Source of the DNA: Begonia masoniana | Lineage: Eukaryota; Streptophyta; Magnoliopsida; Cucurbitales; Begoniaceae | Direction of reading: 5' to 3' | DNA: 64,000 nucleotides | NCBI GenBank assembly: GCA_022432975.1 | Contig: CM039509.1 | Location: forward strand, 24,087,432-24,151,431 | Shown: one piece after another, positions 20,888-33,700 of the stretch | Layout of the letters: every line of letters starts with the position of its first letter | How positions within the stretch are numbered: the first letter of the stretch is position 1 | Translations under genes and position numbers: made by a program | Notes under the pieces: generated by a model | What the model saw: the letters and a program-made list of their open reading frames with translations, nothing else | What the model was told of the DNA's origin: nothing | Databases searched by the model: none

Positions 20888-22478
20888 ACAAATACACTAA
20901 ACTTTCCTTCTTCGGTTGGAAGGGTCATACCGGGGCTGTTGTTAACTTCACCTTCAATGTCTGGAAGCTATTCTCACAAGCTTCGTCCAAGAATATTTAT
21001 TGTCCTTCTTTGTTCAAATTCGTCAGGGGCTTAGCTATCATAGAAAAGCCTTTGATGAACTTCCTGTAATAGCCTGCCAATCCAAGGAAACTGCGAACTT
21101 CACTGGCTTCTTTGGTTGTGGCCAATCCTTGTACTGCCTGAATTTTGGTCGAGTCCACTGATAGGTCATTAGCAGAACACATGGCCAAGAAAATTAACCT
21201 TGTCCAACAAAAATTCACACTTGGACAATTTGGCATAAAGCTGGTGCTCCTTCAATGTTGGGCAACTATTCTTAATGCTCTGCAGGTCAGCTTCTGTCGG
21301 TGAGTATATCAGGATATCATCTATGAACACAATTACAATCTATCCAAATACTCCCGAAACACACGCTTCATTATGTCCATAAAGGCTGCAGGTGCTGTGT
21401 CATCCCAAAATGGACATGACCAAGAATTTGTAGTGTCCATAACGGGTTCTGAAGGCTGTCTTCGGGATATCTCCTTCCCTAACTCTCAGTTGGTAATACC
21501 TGAACGTAATCTATTTTTGAAAACACCTTGCTCCTTGTAATTGGTCAAACAAATCATCAATTCGGGTAAGGGTACGTATTCTTGATTGTCAACTTATTTA
21601 GCTCCTATAGTCTATGCACATTCTAAGGGAACCATCTTTCTTCTTGACAAACTAAGACAGGTGCACCCCAAGGGGAACTACTAGGGCGTATAACCATTGT
21701 CTACTAGTCCTGTAGTTGGACTTTGAACTCCCTTTAACCTCAACTGGTGCCATCCGGTAAGGATTCTTAGATACAGGCAATGCCTCGGGATATTATCATT
21801 ACAAACTCGATTTCTCTATCAGGTGGTAATCCTGCAAATCATCCAAGAATGCCTTAGGGATCTCTCTCGACTATGGGAATCTCTTGTAACTCTATCTTAT
21901 TCTTCACCCGAACATCCATTATGCCTAGCTAAGTAACTCCTCACAACCATTTTTCAGTAACCGGTAATTCTAGTGATGATATATTCGGTATTTTGCTTAT
22001 CTTAGGAATAGCTTGGAAGGAATAATGATCACCATTTGGGGTCGAAATCAACCATCCCAGATCTACAACTTATTGTGGCAGAATGCCTAAATAACCAATC
22101 CATCATATATCACCTTGTATCCTTTCATGTCAATTACACTCGTTCTACATATAGTTTCTACTCCCTAAGGACACAACATCACCTTTAAAACAATCTGTTC
22201 AGAATGTAGGGACTTCCCTGATGTAACATAACATCATATGGCCTTTCGGCTGGCAAAAGTTCTAAGTTGTGATTGCACACAAACAATTTGATATAAATGC
22301 GTGCGTGGCTCCTGTATCGTAAGTGTGTAAGCACAAAACCACAGATCGTAATGGTACCTGTTATGACTGTATGCTGCACCACTTCCTCATCCTTCATCAT
22401 TGCATAGACGCTAGGTGCTACCCTTGCCGGTTCGGATCTGTGGCATTGGGGCAGTCTCTGACTATATGTCCAACCTTG
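20888..22478 (-). pseudogene. pol remnant of gypsy element G: zinc knuckle, protease, RT, RNase H start
   Basis: In minus order: a CCHC knuckle (CFRCDKVGHIVRDC near 22470), a protease site DTGATHAF (22270-22310, in another frame from its neighbours), the RT approach (21800-21950), the RT catalytic segment [12 protein letters not shown] (about 21300-21345), the tether [20 protein letters not shown] (21080-21130), and the RNase H start cut at 20888. Multiple frameshifts show it is dead. Integrase and the polypurine tract are missing. Confidence 0.8.
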
Positions 22479-23399
22479 TCACATCTGAAACAACGGCCAG
22501 AACGCAACTTGCATTCGCCGGGGTGGTTCTTCTGACAGGTGGGGGGCAAAGGGTGCCAAAGGCCTCTTTCCTTTTCCTTGGTCATCATTCTGGTTGAGGG
22601 GTCTCTTTATTCCTTGTTGTTGTTGCTGTGGTCCCCTGTTCTGTTGCGGCTGCCAACCTTTGTTCAGACGTGGTGGCGGCTGAGTGTCCTTTGTGAGTTT
22701 TCTTGGCTGCTCACGCTGTGCATATGCTGTTATTTCTACCTCTTCCAGCTCCAAGGCCTTAGCCGTCACTTCACCATAGGGTACATTATGTATTCCAGCA
22801 GTCTTTACTTTCACATACAGACTCGGCTTCAGCCCTTGAACAAATTGGTAAATCTTGTCCTCGTCATTCTCAATCATACGGGGAGCAAACCGTGATAGAG
22901 CATCAAATTTGCATATGTAATCCGTCACAGAGCCAGTTTGTCGCAGATTCATGAACTCCTTCTTCTTGTTGGCCCGAACAGTCTTATTGAAGTACTTGTC
23001 AAAGAAAGCAGTCTTGAACATCTCCCAGGTCATGGCTTTGGCATTAGCGGTATTCTGGATCGAGTCCCACCAATGCCTTGCACTTAACTCAAAATGAAAG
23101 ACAACATAGGTGACCTTATCCCCTTCATCAACCTTTGCATACTTAAACATGTCTTCTATCTTTTGAATCCACTCCTCGGCATAAATAGGGTCTGAAACAT
23201 GTCCATTAAACACCGGGGGTCGAAGCCGGTGGAAACGCTCACCCCCATGATCATGAGTTGCATTAGTGCTGGAGTTGCCTTGTTCCTCTCTAGCTGTCAT
23301 CAGTCGTTCTATCTGGTGAGATTGGCGCATGACTAACTCGGTCAACTGAGCATTAGCATTGCTATCCTCATGGGTCTCTCTCTGCTGACCTCTAACCAT
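22479..23399 (-). CDS. Gag polyprotein, gypsy element G (Tekay-like)
   Basis: 306 residues from the ATG giving MVRGQQRE; an upstream ATG at 23462 adds an unlikely leader. Capsid core: PPVFNGHVSDP, ARHWWDSI, TWEMFKTAFFDKYF, FMNLRQTGSVTDY, DEDKIYQFVQGLKP. These parallel the T1 Gag block by block, so G belongs to the same chromoviral Tekay/Del group. A Gln/Pro-rich tail follows, and the frame ends before the zinc knuckle, which lies in another frame of the downstream pol remnant. Gag forms the virus-like particle that packages element RNA. Confidence 0.85.
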   Translation of the reverse strand: MVRGQQRETHEDSNANAQLTELVMRQSHQIERLMTAREEQGNSSTNATHDHGGERFHRLRPPVFNGHVSDPIYAEEWIQKIEDMFKYAKVDEGDKVTYVVFHFELSARHWWDSIQNTANAKAMTWEMFKTAFFDKYFNKTVRANKKKEFMNLRQTGSVTDYICKFDALSRFAPRMIENDEDKIYQFVQGLKPSLYVKVKTAGIHNVPYGEVTAKALELEEVEITAYAQREQPRKLTKDTQPPPRLNKGWQPQQNRGPQQQQQGIKRPLNQNDDQGKGKRPLAPFAPHLSEEPPRRMQVAFWPLFQM

Positions 23400-23546
23400 T
23401 TTGGGATTCCTAGACAAATCATTACAGATATATCTTAACTTAATGACATATACTGAAATCATAAATACTTACAGTTGTTGGAGTGTGCTCATGTGACAGT
23501 CAGTGCTGGAAGGCAGTCTGCAGAATCGGTTTTAGAACCCGGTTTC

Positions 23547-23558
23547 GCTCTGATACCA
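23547..23558 (-). other. Primer-binding site of gypsy element G
   Basis: The minus strand reads TGGTATCAGAGC, four bases after the LTR end GGGTCGTTACA. It defines 23563-26202 as the 5' LTR and the minus strand as sense. Confidence 0.92.
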
Positions 23559-24576
23559 TAATTGTAACGACCCGGGGAGGATCGCCATGAAAATTCTTGA
23601 CTTTACATAAACATTAATTCATATTTGAATTCCTTTCTCCTTCTCCTTTATTTTTTTTTAATAACAGTATACCTAACAGGTTTAAAGACTTCAACTTAAC
23701 GGATGGAAAATTAGTCCCTCGTACATGCTTCCAATCGACGTACAAGATGCATGGGTCTGCATGCAACAACCGATAGACATTGCGTCTTCCGGATGGCACG
23801 TGCACCCCACATGACTCATTAAACACCTATCGGCAAATGCGAACACTCGCATCGACCGACGATCACATGCATCTCGTGTGACCAATTTAAAACATCTATC
23901 GATGGCTTACAAGCTCTATATCATCCGATCACTAAATGACAAATTATTATTTACATCATCCGGCGAGGAAATATACTTCATCTTCCGGTGAAATTAGGGA
24001 AACATCATCCGTGGACATGTGCTCCCCACGTGCATAATTAAAACATGACCCGGTCGCTAAACGACAAGAAAACCCTCACATCGTCCGATGGCTAAACACT
24101 CTACATCTGCCAATCGCTAGACGACAAAATAACCCTTTCATCATCCGATGGCTTAAACACTACATCTGCCGATCGCTAGATGACAAAATAACACTTTCAT
24201 CATCCGATGGCTAACACTCTACATCTGCCGATGAAGGACATACTACATCTTCCGGTGACGTCATCCGGAAGACTCAATCATTCGATTTCTATCATTGACA
24301 TCTGCCGAGGACGTCAGTCGATGAATGCCGTCATCCAACTTCTATCTTACGGCAGTAAAACACTATAATCATCAAACAACCTCATCCAACAGAGAATACT
24401 ACAACTCACCCAAACCTTAACCTGGGAATTATAAACCCTAATGAGTGAAAACCATATCCCATACATGATACACATAGCGGAAGGCTTAAACAAAACAGAC
24501 CATTCAGGATCCTTAAAATCGTTACAGACTCGGAAGTCAAACCATTAAAATCCGAAGCTCATTGTTATAAGAAAAC

Positions 24577-25000
24577 TCTATCTACTGATCATATTCATCA
24601 TTCATAGTCATTGATCATATTCATCATTCATAGTCATTGATCATATTCATCATTCATAGTCATTGATCATATTCATCATTCATAGTCATTGATCATATTC
24701 ATCATTCATAATCATTGATCATATTCATCATTCATAGTCATTGATCATATTCATCATTCATAGTCATTGATCATATTCATCATTCATAATCATTGATCAT
24801 ATTCATCATTCATAATCATTGATCATATTCATCATTCATAATCATTGATCATATTCATCATTCATAGTCATTGATCATATTCATCATTCATAGTCATTGA
24901 TCATATTCATCATTCATAATCATTGATCATATTCATCATTCATAGTCATTGATCATATTCATCATTCATAATCATTGATCATATTCATCATTCATAGGCT
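24577..25000. repeat. 26-bp tandem array in LTR G2
   Basis: About 16 copies of a 26-bp unit containing TTGATCATATTCATCATTC followed by ATAGTCA or ATAATCA. The seed words (CATATTCATCATTC) occur once or twice at the corresponding place in G1 (50430-50510), so the array expanded within the LTR intron slot and removed the acceptor segment. Confidence 0.95.
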
Positions 25001-25169
25001 TTTTGTTCATATTCTTTATTTAGGTTGTGTGGATCAAGAGAGGATTTGTGCCGGAAAGGGGGTCGACGGTGAGTTGCATCTTGTTCCCTACTGTGGGTCG
25101 TATTCATATGTCCTTCTTTGGACTGTGACATACGCCGAACCGCCCCCAACCCTCACTTAATCCACGTTG

Positions 25170-25225
25170 CATAAATCTTATACATATACATATATACATA
25201 CATATACATATATACATACATATCT
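25170..25225. repeat. TACATA/TATA low-complexity tract
   Basis: A short AT-rich stretch of CATATACATATATACATA words within LTR G2, absent from G1. Simple-sequence expansion. Confidence 0.85.
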
Positions 25226-26202
25226 TGTTCATGTAAAACATGCGTTAAAACATTTTCTTATGCTTGAGAAACATTCATGATGCATGGACATGAAAACTTT
25301 TAACTCATCAAACTATGACAAGGATCATACCAGAGCAGACAACTTCACATTCACTAACAAGTCATCACATGGTATAACTCGCAACATACATAAATCCTTC
25401 AAGTGCAGACAATCTCATAATCATAAGGTAAACATTAGACATCTTAACTTAGTACTCCCACGATGTAGGGCTCTATTAGCCGGAAATCTTAATACATTCA
25501 CTTACCTGGTCTCCTTAGCACTTGAGCTCTTTTCCCTTCAAACTTCTTCACCTAAACATTTACATTGCAGTAGTTAAAACAAAATCCTAATAGTTCTAAT
25601 CTTGAGTTATCCTAAGATCTAATAGCTAAGAGTCCTTCCCGAGTTCTTAGTTTAATACTCAATGTAACCCGAAATCTCAAAATCAAAACAGACGGATTCG
25701 ATAACGATAACTCAGGGTTGGTTGTTTAAAATGTCCAGAATCGATTCGGAATGACATTACCAAACTCGGGTTTCAAAATGTTCTTATCAATACTCGGCCA
25801 TTGAAGAATCCAAAACTTCAATACAGAGCTGAAAACAGAGCTAATAAACTAACAGATAACTACATTGTCCATTTCATACCTCGGGTGCGGATTCGCAAAG
25901 GAATGCGGCTAGAAACCGGTCGTCGGCGAGGAAAACACTGATAGCAGTGAGCGGAGCTTGGGAGAGAAGAAATCGCCGGAAAGGGTGGTGTCGGCTACAT
26001 TGGTTTAAATGAGGTTTGAATCCTTTCATTTTTCTTTAAATACTAGCCTCAATCCTCCATTATTACAACTTTGCCACTCAACCTAGTTTAGATCCACATG
26101 TAATTAATTAAGCTTGGCATAAATTCTAAACTACGAAGATTAAATATTTATGACCGTTAATACAGTTAAGAAAATCACTTGGCCGTTGACTCGGGTGTTA
26201 CA

Positions 26203-27751
26203 TTGATGCATGTGAGAATGTAGCCACAACAACCGAGGAGTTCTTTATTGTGTACGACGGAGACGTAGTCAATCTCGCTTTCCAAGATACGAGTTAGGTG
26301 ATCGATAGTGGCACTTCAATACATGCCACTTCGCGGAGGGATTTATTCACGTCCTACACTTTTGGTGACTTTGAAAGTGTAAGGATGAGAAATGATAGCG
26401 TTGCAAAAGTCATTTGTATGAGAGACGAGCGTTTGGAGACCGACAACGGCAACACCTTGGTTTATAGAGGTGTGAAGTACATCCCTGACATCCACATCAA
26501 TTTGATCTCTACTGGCAAGCTCGGCGACGAAGAGTTTTGCAACACCTTTTGTGATAAAAAATGGAGGCTCACCAAAGGATCTTTGATTGTGACAAAAGGA
26601 GAAAAATGCTCCTCATTGTATGCGATGCATGCAAAAATTACGAATTCCACAGTCCATACGGTGGACCATGAAGGCATGGTAGATCTTTGGCGCAACAAGC
26701 TTATCCATATGAGCGAGAAAGGATTGATGATTCTAGCCAAGAAGAACATGTTATCAGGTATAAAAGGGGGCTCTTTAAAGTAGTGTGCTCATTGTCTAGC
26801 AGATAAGCAGAATCAAGTTGCCTTTAAGAGAGCTCCTCACTCGCAAAAACCAAGCATACTCGACATGGTCTACTCAGATGTGTGCGGTCCAATGAAGACA
26901 AGAACACTTGGTGGTGCGCTGTACTTCGTGATTTTCATCGAAGATCATTCAAGGAAGATTTGAGTGTATATGTTGAAGTCAAAAAATCAGGTGTAAAGCT
27001 CAAGTGCATTCGGACAGATAATGGAGGTGAGTACTATAGCCCTTTTGATGAGTATTGTAGAGAGCATGATATTCGACATTAAAAGACATCTCCGAAAACT
27101 CTTCAACTGAACGGATTAGCTGAGAAAATAAACAAGACACTTGTTGAGAGAGTGAGATGTTTGCTCTCACAGTTACAGTTACCGAGATCCTTTTTGGGTG
27201 AAGCCTTGAGTACAATGGTTCATGTTTTGAATCTCATGCCGAGTGTACCATTGGGCTTCGAAGTTCCAAACAGGATGTAGTCAGGAAAAAAAGTATCTTA
27301 TAATCATATGTGCATTTTTGGGTGAAAGACCTTTGTTCACATTTCAAAAGACGAGCGATCAAAGCTCGATGTGAAGACGAGGTCGTGTGTATTCATCGAC
27401 TATTGTCTTGACGAGTTTGGCTGCAGGTTCTACGATCCGGTGCAGAAAAAGCTTGTTAGAGATGCCGTGTTTGTGGAAGACCAAAGCATCAAAGACATTG
27501 ATAAGGCAGAAATGATAGATATGTAAAATGATGATTTGATTGATTTGGATCAAATTTCTACACATGTAGAGCATCTCGATCAATAGGGAGCGGAATTGGA
27601 GAATGATACCAGTCCTGCAAATGGCGAAGTCCCCACATCTGATGATGTTGAACCGATTGAGCAAGTCAAAGAAGAGGTTCAAGAGTTGCAAGATGAACCT
27701 CTTTTGAGAAGATCCACTAGAGAGCGGGGTCCTTCGGTGAGATACACCTCA
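26203..27751 (+). pseudogene. Ty1/copia protease and integrase (piece 3)
   Basis: Starts with the end of Gag (DACENVATTTEE). The protease site is VIDSGTSIHAT (26298-26330) and the frame stays open to 26783. The integrase HHCC region follows (LWRNKLIHMSEKGL, then a stop, CAHCLADK), with the catalytic aspartates in YSDVCGPM (26873) and IRTDNGGEYYS (27008), then shifted frames to the Ser/Thr-rich connector before RT (RRSTRERGPSVRYTS). Several stops and frameshifts make it non-functional. It is interrupted by S2 at 27752. Confidence 0.88.
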
Positions 27752-27994
27752 TGTGACGACCCTATCACTGTACCCAATTCCCCGTACATTTTTTTTATCC
27801 CTATACTTTAAATAAACTCTAAGCGAAACCTAAACTGAAATCGAAACCCGAATCGAAATTGGAAATTGAAATCTAATCTTTAAATCACTTAAAACATAAC
27901 TTAAAGAAATTAAAACAATTAAATAAAACAATTGAAATAAAATACAATCGGCAAGAAGGGCAAAAAGGGATTTTCATCCCTATATGTAGTGGCG

Positions 27995-28175
27995 ATCAGT
28001 TGCCCATAAAGGGGGCGACTGATCGCCCCTTCTGCGATTGCAACAGGCGACCATTCGCCTGTTGCGAATCGCCACGCTCTCTGGATTTCTCCAGAGAGCG
28101 GCGACCAAGGGGGGCGAATGATCCCCTCCTCAGGCGATCATTCGCCACCCTCCCTGGAAATCCAATTCCAGGGAG
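27995..28175. repeat. Palindromic hairpin block of S2
   Basis: Contains an 11-bp perfect stem GCAACAGGCGA/TCGCCTGTTGC, a 10-bp stem GCTCTCTGGA-TTTC-TCCAGAGAGC, and CTCCCTGGAA/TTCCAGGGAG. It lies 243-420 bp from the sense 3' end. The words (GGCGATCATTCGCC) differ wholly from those of S1. Confidence 0.9.
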
Positions 28176-28697
28176 CGCCCATCCCTGTTTCTCTTTTTTT
28201 TTTTTGTTTCTCATCACACTCCTTTCCATTCATTCCTCTTTCTCTACTTGCCTAACATTTCAATTAAAACATCACTTAACCATCACCTCAACTATACATT
28301 CCTACACTAATTCATTCAATTTCTGTATCCAAAACGACTCAAAACACGTGTTTAAAATGAACTACAGTTCCCTGAAAATGAACTGCGTGGATACGTTTAA
28401 AACCTAAACAAATCCTCCTGTTTTGAAATCACCCAAACAGTTATAAAATCAGTTTCCAAAACATTTCAAAACGTCTATACATAAACCTATCCAGATCCAA
28501 ACATCCTATGATGTTCTATCTATACAACCATCAATCAAAATCATCCCAAAAACCCCAAAATCTATACATACATACATCCATCCCCACGGGTCAGGTAAGC
28601 GTCGACTGCGCCAGCACACACCCGCGAGCCATCATCCGTCAACTGTGTCACTTCTCAGGTGGAGGGATCTCATCCTCACCTGTTTCCTCGTAATCAC

Positions 28698-29273
28698 CTA
28701 CACCATACAACACACTATGAGATAAAAATCTCAGCAAGCTCTCGTAAATGCAAATGCATGCTATGCGTGTGAGCTTTTAAACCATGCGTTATTTTCTTTA
28801 CTTTATATGCACTGTAGGTGTCACCGAGATCCTATCCCCCTAACCGGAGAGAGCTTATCCAGCGGGCGGACTACTCTTTCCAGCTAGAGGAGGGGGGTGC
28901 ACGCTTACAACACGTACAGCCGTGCCTGAGCCCCACCTCGCGTGACCTGTAAACTGTATGTCTTTCGACCTGTATGCTTTTCGGCCTGTAAACTGTATGC
29001 CGTACGGCTGTTTTTCTATGCATTATCTTTCAAACATCGTGCGGAAATTGATTTTCATGCTTTTCTTTAAAACACGTGATGCGTGAACAGTTTATATCTC
29101 AAAGTAAACAACCACATATGTACCATCAGGACGATAAACAAACAACATACGAAACAACTAATCCTAACTACCCAAACCAAAACAAATTAAACGAAACACG
29201 TCTCCAAAACTCCTCGAGACAACCACGACGTACGGTGTAGGCCAATCGGCCAGAGAAGATCACGAGAACTTAC
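28698..29273 (-). other. Predicted LTR intron of S2 with complementary ends
   Basis: Sense donor CGAG|GTAAGTTCTCG (29273), arm CCTACACCGTAC (+ 29230-29241), acceptor GTATGGTGTAG|GTGATT (+ 28698-28708). The arms pair over 12 positions with one G-U. The loop carries a CCTGTAAACTGTATG-type imperfect repeat near 28940-29000. Confidence 0.6.
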
Positions 29274-30266
29274 CTCGTGTCCAAAGCAGCTCAAACTCCG
29301 TCCACGAGCGTTGTTTGTCTGAAGCGAAACACAACGTTTATCGTTAAAATGAGTTTAAACTTCTAAACGTCCAAATTTAACCAAAACCTTACCTAAAGAA
29401 TTTCTTAAAATCTCAACCTAACTAATCGAAGTATTTAAACAACGATTAACGCTCGATAGTTTAAAATTCCAATTAACGAGTCTTCCTAAAAACCCGTAAA
29501 TTCTCCAATTTTAACATTTCTCACAAATCGCTCTAACTTCGTCCAATAACGTTCAATACGTCCTATACATTCGTAATCTACAACAATCTATCGATTTCGA
29601 ACCCTAAATCTCAATTTTTAACAAAACCTTAATCGAAACCCTAACCGTATAACTTTGCAAAAACTGAAAACTAACGCTCTAAAACTTTAGAATCATACAT
29701 AGAGCGTCGAATGGAGGAGAAAGCGCGAAGAAAACGGAACGATTGGATGAGAAACGGAGGTCGGAATGGAAATCGCCGTCGGAGAACAAAGAAGAAGGTG
29801 CTCCCTGGTTCGTGAACTTCAGAGAAGAAGAAAGAAGAAGTGAGGGAGAGAAGAAAGAAATTTGTTTTTAATATAATTTGGTTTGCAAAATTACCATTTT
29901 GCCCTTGGTACATATTTTATATTTGTTTTGTCTTTCGTTTCGTTAATCGGCTAACTGTTCGGATTCTCCAAATTTCCTTATTTCACCATTATATCTAACT
30001 TATTATTTGGGTCCTATCAAAACTGTCTGTTCGCAAAACGAACCTCGTTTACTATTTTTAGTAAAATGTCCTTTGTATTACGAGAAACTTAATTACTCTG
30101 AATATAAAGTTATTACTCCGAAAATTCTCGTAAATTTCTTAAAATTCTAATTAATAATTAGGATCATAATGGCGCTTCCTTTTCGTAAAACGAGTTTGAT
30201 TTGACATATTTATAAAAATGCCAATATATATTATAATATAAAATTCCGTACGGGCCGGATATTACA

Positions 30267-30578
30267 CCTCAGATTAGTATGTGATGCTCACAGATGCTGA
30301 AGAGCCAGACACTTACCAAGAGGCGACTTTCGTTAATGAGAAGAAAGAGTGGTTGAAAGCCATGGAAGAGGAGATGCAATATCTTCACGAGAATCACACG
30401 TATGACTTGGTGAAGTGACCTCAAGGCAAGAAAGCTCTCAAGAATAGATGGGTCTATAGGTTGAAAACTAAAAATGCAAGCTCACAGTCAAGGTACAAGA
30501 CTCAGTTGGTTGTAAAGGGGTACGATCAGAAGAAGGGAATCGACTTTGAATAAATATTCTCACCGGTGGTGGAAATGT
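30267..30578 (+). pseudogene. Ty1/copia RT N-terminal part (piece 4)
   Basis: Continues the connector (YVMLTDAEEPDTYQEA), then the copia RT start KEWLKAMEEEMQYLHENHTY, NRWVYRLK and RYKTQLVVKGYDQKKGIDF, ending at FSPVVEM where T3 is inserted. Two in-frame stops (a Trp-like and a Glu-like position) are present. This region lies before the RT palm catalytic residues. Confidence 0.88.
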
Positions 30579-30715
30579 TGTAACGCCCCCGAACCCACCT
30601 TGGCTCGGAGCGCTACTTTGCTAACCAATCCCACGATAAAACTGACTTCCCAAACCTAAAAGGACGGACCATCTGAATTTAAAACTAAACTCCTAAACCC
30701 TTAGTCATAAACATA

Positions 30716-33700
30716 GGTGCTACCCTAACGCGACTAGGCAACTCCCTGGAGTCCCTCGCAGGTGCTACCCTAACGCGACTAGGCAACTCCCTGGAGTCCC
30801 TCGCAGGTGCTACCCTAACGCGACTAGGCAACTCCCTGGAGTCCCTCGCAGGTGCTACCCTAACGCGACTAGGCAACTCCCTGGAGTCCCTCGCAGGTGC
30901 TACCCTAACGCGACTAGGCAACTCCCTGGAGTCCCTCGCAGGTGCTACCCTAACGCGACTAGGCAACTCCCTGGAGTCCCTCGCAGGTGCTACCCTAACG
31001 CGACTAGGCAACTCCCTGGAGTCCCTCGCAGGTGCTACCCTAACGCGACTAGGCAACTCCCTGGAGTCCCTCGCAGGTGCTACCCTAACGCGACTAGGCA
31101 ACTCCCTGGAGTCCCTCGCAGGTGCTACCCTAACGCGACTAGGCAACTCCCTGGAGTCCCTCGCAGGTGCTACCCTAACGCGACTAGGCAACTCCCTGGA
31201 GTCCCTCGCAGGTGCTACCCTAACGCGACTAGGCAACTCCCTGGAGTCCCTCGCAGGTGCTACCCTAACGCGACTAGGCAACTCCCTGGAGTCCCTCGCA
31301 GGTGCTACCCTAACGCGACTAGGCAACTCCCTGGAGTCCCTCGCAGGTGCTACCCTAACGCGACTAGGCAACTCCCTGGAGTCCCTCGCAGGTGCTACCC
31401 TAACGCGACTAGGCAACTCCCTGGAGTCCCTCGCAGGTGCTACCCTAACGCGACTAGGCAACTCCCTGGAGTCCCTCGCAGGTGCTACCCTAACGCGACT
31501 AGGCAACTCCCTGGAGTCCCTCGCAGGTGCTACCCTAACGCGACTAGGCAACTCCCTGGAGTCCCTCGCAGGTGCTACCCTAACGCGACTAGGCAACTCC
31601 CTGGAGTCCCTCGCAGGTGCTACCCTAACGCGACTAGGCAACTCCCTGGAGTCCCTCGCAGGTGCTACCCTAACGCGACTAGGCAACTCCCTGGAGTCCC
31701 TCGCAGGTGCTACCCTAACGCGACTAGGCAACTCCCTGGAGTCCCTCGCAGGTGCTACCCTAACGCGACTAGGCAACTCCCTGGAGTCCCTCGCAGGTGC
31801 TACCCTAACGCGACTAGGCAACTCCCTGGAGTCCCTCGCAGGTGCTACCCTAACGCGACTAGGCAACTCCCTGGAGTCCCTCGCAGGTGCTACCCTAACG
31901 CGACTAGGCAACTCCCTGGAGTCCCTCGCAGGTGCTACCCTAACGCGACTAGGCAACTCCCTGGAGTCCCTCGCAGGTGCTACCCTAACGCGACTAGGCA
32001 ACTCCCTGGAGTCCCTCGCAGGTGCTACCCTAACGCGACTAGGCAACTCCCTGGAGTCCCTCGCAGGTGCTACCCTAACGCGACTAGGCAACTCCCTGGA
32101 GTCCCTCGCAGGTGCTACCCTAACGCGACTAGGCAACTCCCTGGAGTCCCTCGCAGGTGCTACCCTAACGCGACTAGGCAACTCCCTGGAGTCCCTCGCA
32201 GGTGCTACCCTAACGCGACTAGGCAACTCCCTGGAGTCCCTCGCAGGTGCTACCCTAACGCGACTAGGCAACTCCCTGGAGTCCCTCGCAGGTGCTACCC
32301 TAACGCGACTAGGCAACTCCCTGGAGTCCCTCGCAGGTGCTACCCTAACGCGACTAGGCAACTCCCTGGAGTCCCTCGCAGGTGCTACCCTAACGCGACT
32401 AGGCAACTCCCTGGAGTCCCTCGCAGGTGCTACCCTAACGCGACTAGGCAACTCCCTGGAGTCCCTCGCAGGTGCTACCCTAACGCGACTAGGCAACTCC
32501 CTGGAGTCCCTCGCAGGTGCTACCCTAACGCGACTAGGCAACTCCCTGGAGTCCCTCGCAGGTGCTACCCTAACGCGACTAGGCAACTCCCTGGAGTCCC
32601 TCGCAGGTGCTACCCTAACGCGACTAGGCAACTCCCTGGAGTCCCTCGCAGGTGCTACCCTAACGCGACTAGGCAACTCCCTGGAGTCCCTCGCAGGTGC
32701 TACCCTAACGCGACTAGGCAACTCCCTGGAGTCCCTCGCAGGTGCTACCCTAACGCGACTAGGCAACTCCCTGGAGTCCCTCGCAGGTGCTACCCTAACG
32801 CGACTAGGCAACTCCCTGGAGTCCCTCGCAGGTGCTACCCTAACGCGACTAGGCAACTCCCTGGAGTCCCTCGCAGGTGCTACCCTAACGCGACTAGGCA
32901 ACTCCCTGGAGTCCCTCGCAGGTGCTACCCTAACGCGACTAGGCAACTCCCTGGAGTCCCTCGCAGGTGCTACCCTAACGCGACTAGGCAACTCCCTGGA
33001 GTCCCTCGCAGGTGCTACCCTAACGCGACTAGGCAACTCCCTGGAGTCCCTCGCAGGTGCTACCCTAACGCGACTAGGCAACTCCCTGGAGTCCCTCGCA
33101 GGTGCTACCCTAACGCGACTAGGCAACTCCCTGGAGTCCCTCGCAGGTGCTACCCTAACGCGACTAGGCAACTCCCTGGAGTCCCTCGCAGGTACCACCC
33201 TAACGCGACTAGGCAACTCCCCTGGAGTCCCTCGCAGGTACCACCCTAACGCGACTAGGCAACTCCCCTGGAGTCCCTCGCAGGTACCACCCTAACGCGA
33301 CTAGGCAACTCCCCTGGAGTCCCTCGCAGGTACCACCCTAACGCGACTAGGCAACTCCCCTGGAGTCCCTCGCAGGTGCTACCCTAACGCGACTAGGCAA
33401 CTCCCCTGGAGTCCCTCGCAGGTGCTACCCTAACGCGACTAGGCAAACTCAACAATAGTCCCTCGCAGGTACCACCCTAACGCGACTAGGCAACTCCCCT
33501 GGAGTCCCTCGCAGGTGCTACCCTAACGCGACTAGGCAAACTCAACAATAGTCCCTCGCAGGTACCACCCTAACGCGACTAGGCAACTCCCCTGGAGTCC
33601 CTCGCAGGTGCTACCCTAACGCGACTAGGCAACTCCCCTGGAGTCCCTCGCAGGTGCTACCCTAACGCGACTAGGCAACTCCCCTGGAGTCCCTAGCAGG

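Larger units (their letters stand above)
23563..26202 (-). mobile_element. LTR G2, 5' LTR of gypsy element G
   Basis: 2,640 bp. Sense start TGTAACACCCGAGTCAACGG at 26202, sense end CGGGTCGTTACA at 23563 next to the primer site. It carries the splice donor CCAG|GTAAGTGAATG (about 25503) and the arm CCCTACATCGTGGG (about 25458-25471). The matching acceptor region, present in G3 and G1, is replaced by a 26-bp tandem array. Abuts copia sequence at 26203. Confidence 0.88.
27752..30266 (-). mobile_element. Solo LTR S2 (2,515 bp) with CCTCA target duplication
   Basis: CCTCA precedes it (27747-27751) and follows it (30267-30271). Termini TGTGACGACCC and GGATATTACA. The copia connector frame resumes exactly after the duplication. 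Same family as S1: hairpin block, intron arms, and the AGGGCAAAATGGTAATTTTGC segment in sense. No primer site or internal region, hence a solo LTR. Confidence 0.93.

Noticed and set aside
24577..25000. Replication-origin-like iterons or centromeric satellite
   Set aside because: Unit too short for a typical centromeric satellite, and the array is confined to one LTR whose relatives carry the seed sequence.
30685..33216. 843-residue minus-strand ORF of a 15-residue Arg/Glu repeat
   Set aside because: It exists only because the 45-bp unit length is a multiple of three; it ends where the unit becomes 46 bp. No start context, no flanking gene, and it lies in a solo LTR.
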